DNA of 64,000 bases from the NCBI RefSeq assembly GCF_000786215.1, contig NZ_JROG01000001.1, positions 248,001-312,000 of the forward strand. The letters are read 5' to 3'. The stretch comes from Sphingomonas sp. 35-24ZXX. GTDB lineage: Bacteria > Pseudomonadota > Alphaproteobacteria > Sphingomonadales > Sphingomonadaceae. Positions 61,814 to 64,000 of the stretch are shown piece after piece; the stretch's first letter is position 1; each line of letters opens with the position of its first letter. The notes below the pieces were generated by a model that was given only the letters and a program-made list of their open reading frames with translations, had not been told where the DNA came from and did no database searches. The position numbers and the translations under genes are program-made.

Positions 61814-62901
61814 TGAAGACGCTCGACTGGCTGCACCGCTGGACAGGCGGGCTCATCGGCCTGGTGCTGCTGGTGCTGGGGCTGAGCGGAACCGTGCTGC
61901 TGCACCGCGATGCGTGGATCGGTGTGCCGCATGCCGATGACGCGCAGGTACAGGAGACCGGCGCGGTCATCGCTGCGGTCGGGCGGATCATGCGCGATCC
62001 CGAAGCACGGCCCAACGGCATCGTGATGGCGAGCGAAAGCTTCGGTCTGCACCGGCTGTCCTATCCCCACGACGCGGGGGCCTATGCCACGCAGGCGGGC
62101 GAGATCGTGATGCGCTGGGACAGCCCGTGGCAGCGGCCCGAACTGTTCCTGTTCGATCTGCATCACCATCTGCTGGCGGGCGAGACCGGGGAGATCGTCA
62201 CCATCATCGCCGGGCTGTGCGGGCTGTTCTTCGTGATCAGCGGTATCATCCTGTGGTGGCGGACGCGATCGACATTCCGGCTCCGTCTGATCCCGGCGCG
62301 CCTCACGCGCCCCGCCATCCTGTGGCATCACCGCGATCTGGGCATCATCGTCGCGCCGTTGCTGCTGCTGGTCATCTTCACCGGGACGGCGATGGTCTTT
62401 CGTCCGATTACCGCCCTGGTGCTGGGGTCGTCCGCGCCCGCGACGATCGAGGCATCGTTCAAGGCGCCCGATATCGCGCCTGCGCCGCTCGCCGCACAGC
62501 CCGATTGGGTGCGGATCATCGGCACCGCGCGGCAGCGTTTTCCCGATGCTGAAATCCGCATCATCGCGCTGCCGCGCGACGAGGGCGGGCCGATCACCAT
62601 GCGGATGAAGCAGCCGGCCGAATGGCTGCCCAACGGCCGCACGACCTTGTGGTTCGCACCCGATAGCGGGCGGCTGGTCGAAGCGCGCGATGCGCTCAAG
62701 CTGCCGGGCGCAGCGCAATGGTTCAACATGGCCTATCCGCTGCACGCGGCCAAGGTGGGCGGGCTGCCCTATCGGCTGCTGCTGACGATTGTCGGCCTGG
62801 CGCTCAGCCTGCTGGGATCGCTGACCGTATGGACCTTCTGGTCCCGCCGCAAACCTGCACAGCGTGGTGGACGCGTGCGCGCACCGGTGGCGGCAGAATA
62901 G
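61813..62901 (+). CDS. PepSY-associated membrane protein (PiuB-like, iron uptake)
   Basis: Inner-membrane protein of 362 residues with four membrane segments: near residues 10-32 (GGLIGLVLLVLGLSGTVLL), 135-155 (VTIIAGLCGLFFVISGIILWW), 180-200 and 325-345. His-rich spots (HRW, HHHLL, HHRDL) could bind haem or metal. Family members are thought to act as ferric reductases or in siderophore handling in the periplasm. It overlaps the receptor gene by one base, so the two are co-expressed and likely under the same Fur-like box. Confidence 0.85.
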   Translation: MKTLDWLHRWTGGLIGLVLLVLGLSGTVLLHRDAWIGVPHADDAQVQETGAVIAAVGRIMRDPEARPNGIVMASESFGLHRLSYPHDAGAYATQAGEIVMRWDSPWQRPELFLFDLHHHLLAGETGEIVTIIAGLCGLFFVISGIILWWRTRSTFRLRLIPARLTRPAILWHHRDLGIIVAPLLLLVIFTGTAMVFRPITALVLGSSAPATIEASFKAPDIAPAPLAAQPDWVRIIGTARQRFPDAEIRIIALPRDEGGPITMRMKQPAEWLPNGRTTLWFAPDSGRLVEARDALKLPGAAQWFNMAYPLHAAKVGGLPYRLLLTIVGLALSLLGSLTVWTFWSRRKPAQRGGRVRAPVAAE

Positions 62902-62904
62902 CCG

Positions 62905-63927
62905 TTACAGGTCGAACAGGCCTTCCTGTGCGCCCTCGGGTGGGTTGAGGCCGAGATGCTTCCAGCCGCGCGCATTGAGGCAGCGGCCACGCGCAGTGCG
63001 GGCGATGAGGCCCAGCTGGATCAGATACGGCTCGATCACATCCTCGATGGTATCGCGTGGCTCGGACAGACCTGCCGCCAGCGTTTCGACGCCGACAGGA
63101 CCGCCGCGATAGATATCCGCGATCATCATCAGATACCGCCGGTCCATCGCATCCAGCCCCAGCCGGTCGACCTCCAGCCGGGTCAGCGCGGCGTCCGCTG
63201 CAATCGCATCGACAGTGGGCTGTCCCGCCACATTGGCAAAATCGCGCACCCGGCGCAGCAGCCGCCCGGCGACGCGCGGCGTACCGCGCGCACGCCGAGC
63301 GATTTCGGTCGCACCATCGGGGGCGATGGCCAAGCCCAGCAGCCGTGCGGCGCGCGTCACGACGGCTTCGAGTTCGCCGACGGTATAGAAATTGAGCCGC
63401 ACCGGAATGCCGAAGCGATCGCGCAACGGCGTCGTCAGCAGCCCCTGACGGGTCGTCGCGCCGATCAGCGTGAACGCGGGCAGGTCGATCCGCACGCTGC
63501 GTGCCGATGGCCCCTCGCCGATGATTAGATCGAGCGCGCGGTCCTCCATCGCAGGGTAGAGCACCTCCTCGACCACCGGATTAAGCCGGTGAATCTCGTC
63601 GATGAACAGCACGTCGCCTTCCTCGAGATTGGTCAGCAGTGCCGCCAGATCGCCCGACTTGGCGATCACCGGGCCGGATGTCGCGCGAAAGCCCACGCCC
63701 ATCTCGCGCGCGATGATCTGCGCCAGAGTGGTCTTGCCGAGGCCGGGAGGGCCGAACAGCAGCACATGGTCGAGTGCCTCGGAGCGCCCACGCGCCGCCT
63801 CGATGAACACGCGCAGATTATCGCGCGCCGCCGCCTGGCCAATGAACTCGGCCAGCGTCTTGGGGCGCAGCGCCGCATCCTGGTCCTCGGGGATGCGGTC
63901 GGGGGTGAGCAGGCGGTCTGTGGTCAT
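62905..63927 (-). CDS. ruvB: Holliday junction branch-migration helicase RuvB
   Basis: AAA+ motor for Holliday junctions, 340 residues. [13 protein letters not shown], Walker A GPPGLGKT, Walker [10 protein letters not shown], sensor [18 protein letters not shown] and the winged-helix end [12 protein letters not shown] are present. It is convergent with the PepSY gene (3-bp gap). Its start overlaps the stop of the toxin-like gene upstream (ATGA), which puts ruvB downstream of a toxin gene. ruvA and ruvC are not in this window. Confidence 0.97.
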   Translation of the reverse strand: MTTDRLLTPDRIPEDQDAALRPKTLAEFIGQAAARDNLRVFIEAARGRSEALDHVLLFGPPGLGKTTLAQIIAREMGVGFRATSGPVIAKSGDLAALLTNLEEGDVLFIDEIHRLNPVVEEVLYPAMEDRALDLIIGEGPSARSVRIDLPAFTLIGATTRQGLLTTPLRDRFGIPVRLNFYTVGELEAVVTRAARLLGLAIAPDGATEIARRARGTPRVAGRLLRRVRDFANVAGQPTVDAIAADAALTRLEVDRLGLDAMDRRYLMMIADIYRGGPVGVETLAAGLSEPRDTIEDVIEPYLIQLGLIARTARGRCLNARGWKHLGLNPPEGAQEGLFDL

Positions 63928-64000
63928 TGTTCTGGCGTCATCGAGGTGGGTACGTCTCTGGCATGGTGCAGAATGCGAACGATCAGAACTTCGTCATCCG
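63924..64000 (-). CDS. C-terminal end of a RelE/ParE-type toxin gene (cut by window end)
   Basis: The last 24 codons of a gene entering from the right: [20 protein letters not shown] and a short tail. [13 protein letters not shown] matches the final strand of ParE/RelE toxins, which degrade mRNA or block gyrase. Its stop overlaps the ruvB start by two bases. The rest, and any antitoxin, lie outside the window, so the call is tentative but the motif is distinctive. Confidence 0.65.
   Translation of the reverse strand, partial: DDEVLIVRILHHARDVPTSMTPEQ

Overview
The window reads as a chromosomal segment of an alphaproteobacterium of the Sphingomonadales. Reasons: high GC, several large TonB-dependent receptors, a stand-alone F0 ATP synthase cluster with a b' subunit (atpI-B-E-b'-b, no F1 genes adjacent), a sphingomonad-like RadC and DUF2093/SNase-like families. 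No species can be named from the sequence alone.

Layout. 1-3589: tripartite MFS drug-efflux operon (cut by the window start). 3642-4295: CDP-alcohol phosphatidyltransferase. 4587-16681: an integrated mobile element of about 12.1 kb, bounded by a 15-bp direct repeat of the 3' end of a tRNA-Ser(GGA) gene. It carries a tyrosine integrase at its left end, an AlpA-like HTH protein coupled to a RepA-like AAA ATPase, an iteron-like repeat cluster, small secreted or lipidated proteins, a PIN-like protein, and, at the right end, an Abi_2/HEPN gene (AbiD/AbiF type) preceded by a compact, strongly structured RNA candidate. No capsid, terminase or conjugation genes are seen, so it resembles a phage satellite or small integrative element with defence cargo. 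16668-22000: two tRNAs, a cyclase-fold protein, a cyclophilin, an SDR and an HTH-TPR membrane protein. 22162-29345: ferredoxin reductase, then an RND tripartite efflux operon with a perfect operator-like palindrome. 29411-36226: DEAD-box helicase, Tudor-like protein, chemotaxis receptor, HI0933-type flavoprotein and a frameshifted radC. 36331-40144: ydbH-ynbE-ydbL-like intermembrane bridge operon. 40349-42926: F0 ATP synthase genes. 43015-52197: glutaminyl cyclase, uvrC, recO, leuB, an AT-rich orphan gene, purD/xseA (divergent, with overlapping start codons), DUF2093 and an M23 peptidase. 52420-62901: three TonB-dependent receptors, the last with a Fur-like box and a PepSY membrane protein (iron uptake). 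62905-64000: ruvB, preceded by the end of a RelE/ParE-type toxin gene.

The most interesting part is the mobile element: its ends are defined by both an att core repeat and matching pairs of TGAGGGAC arm-type repeats with the same 12-bp pitch, and its right end holds a probable RNA-controlled HEPN RNase defence or toxin-antitoxin unit.
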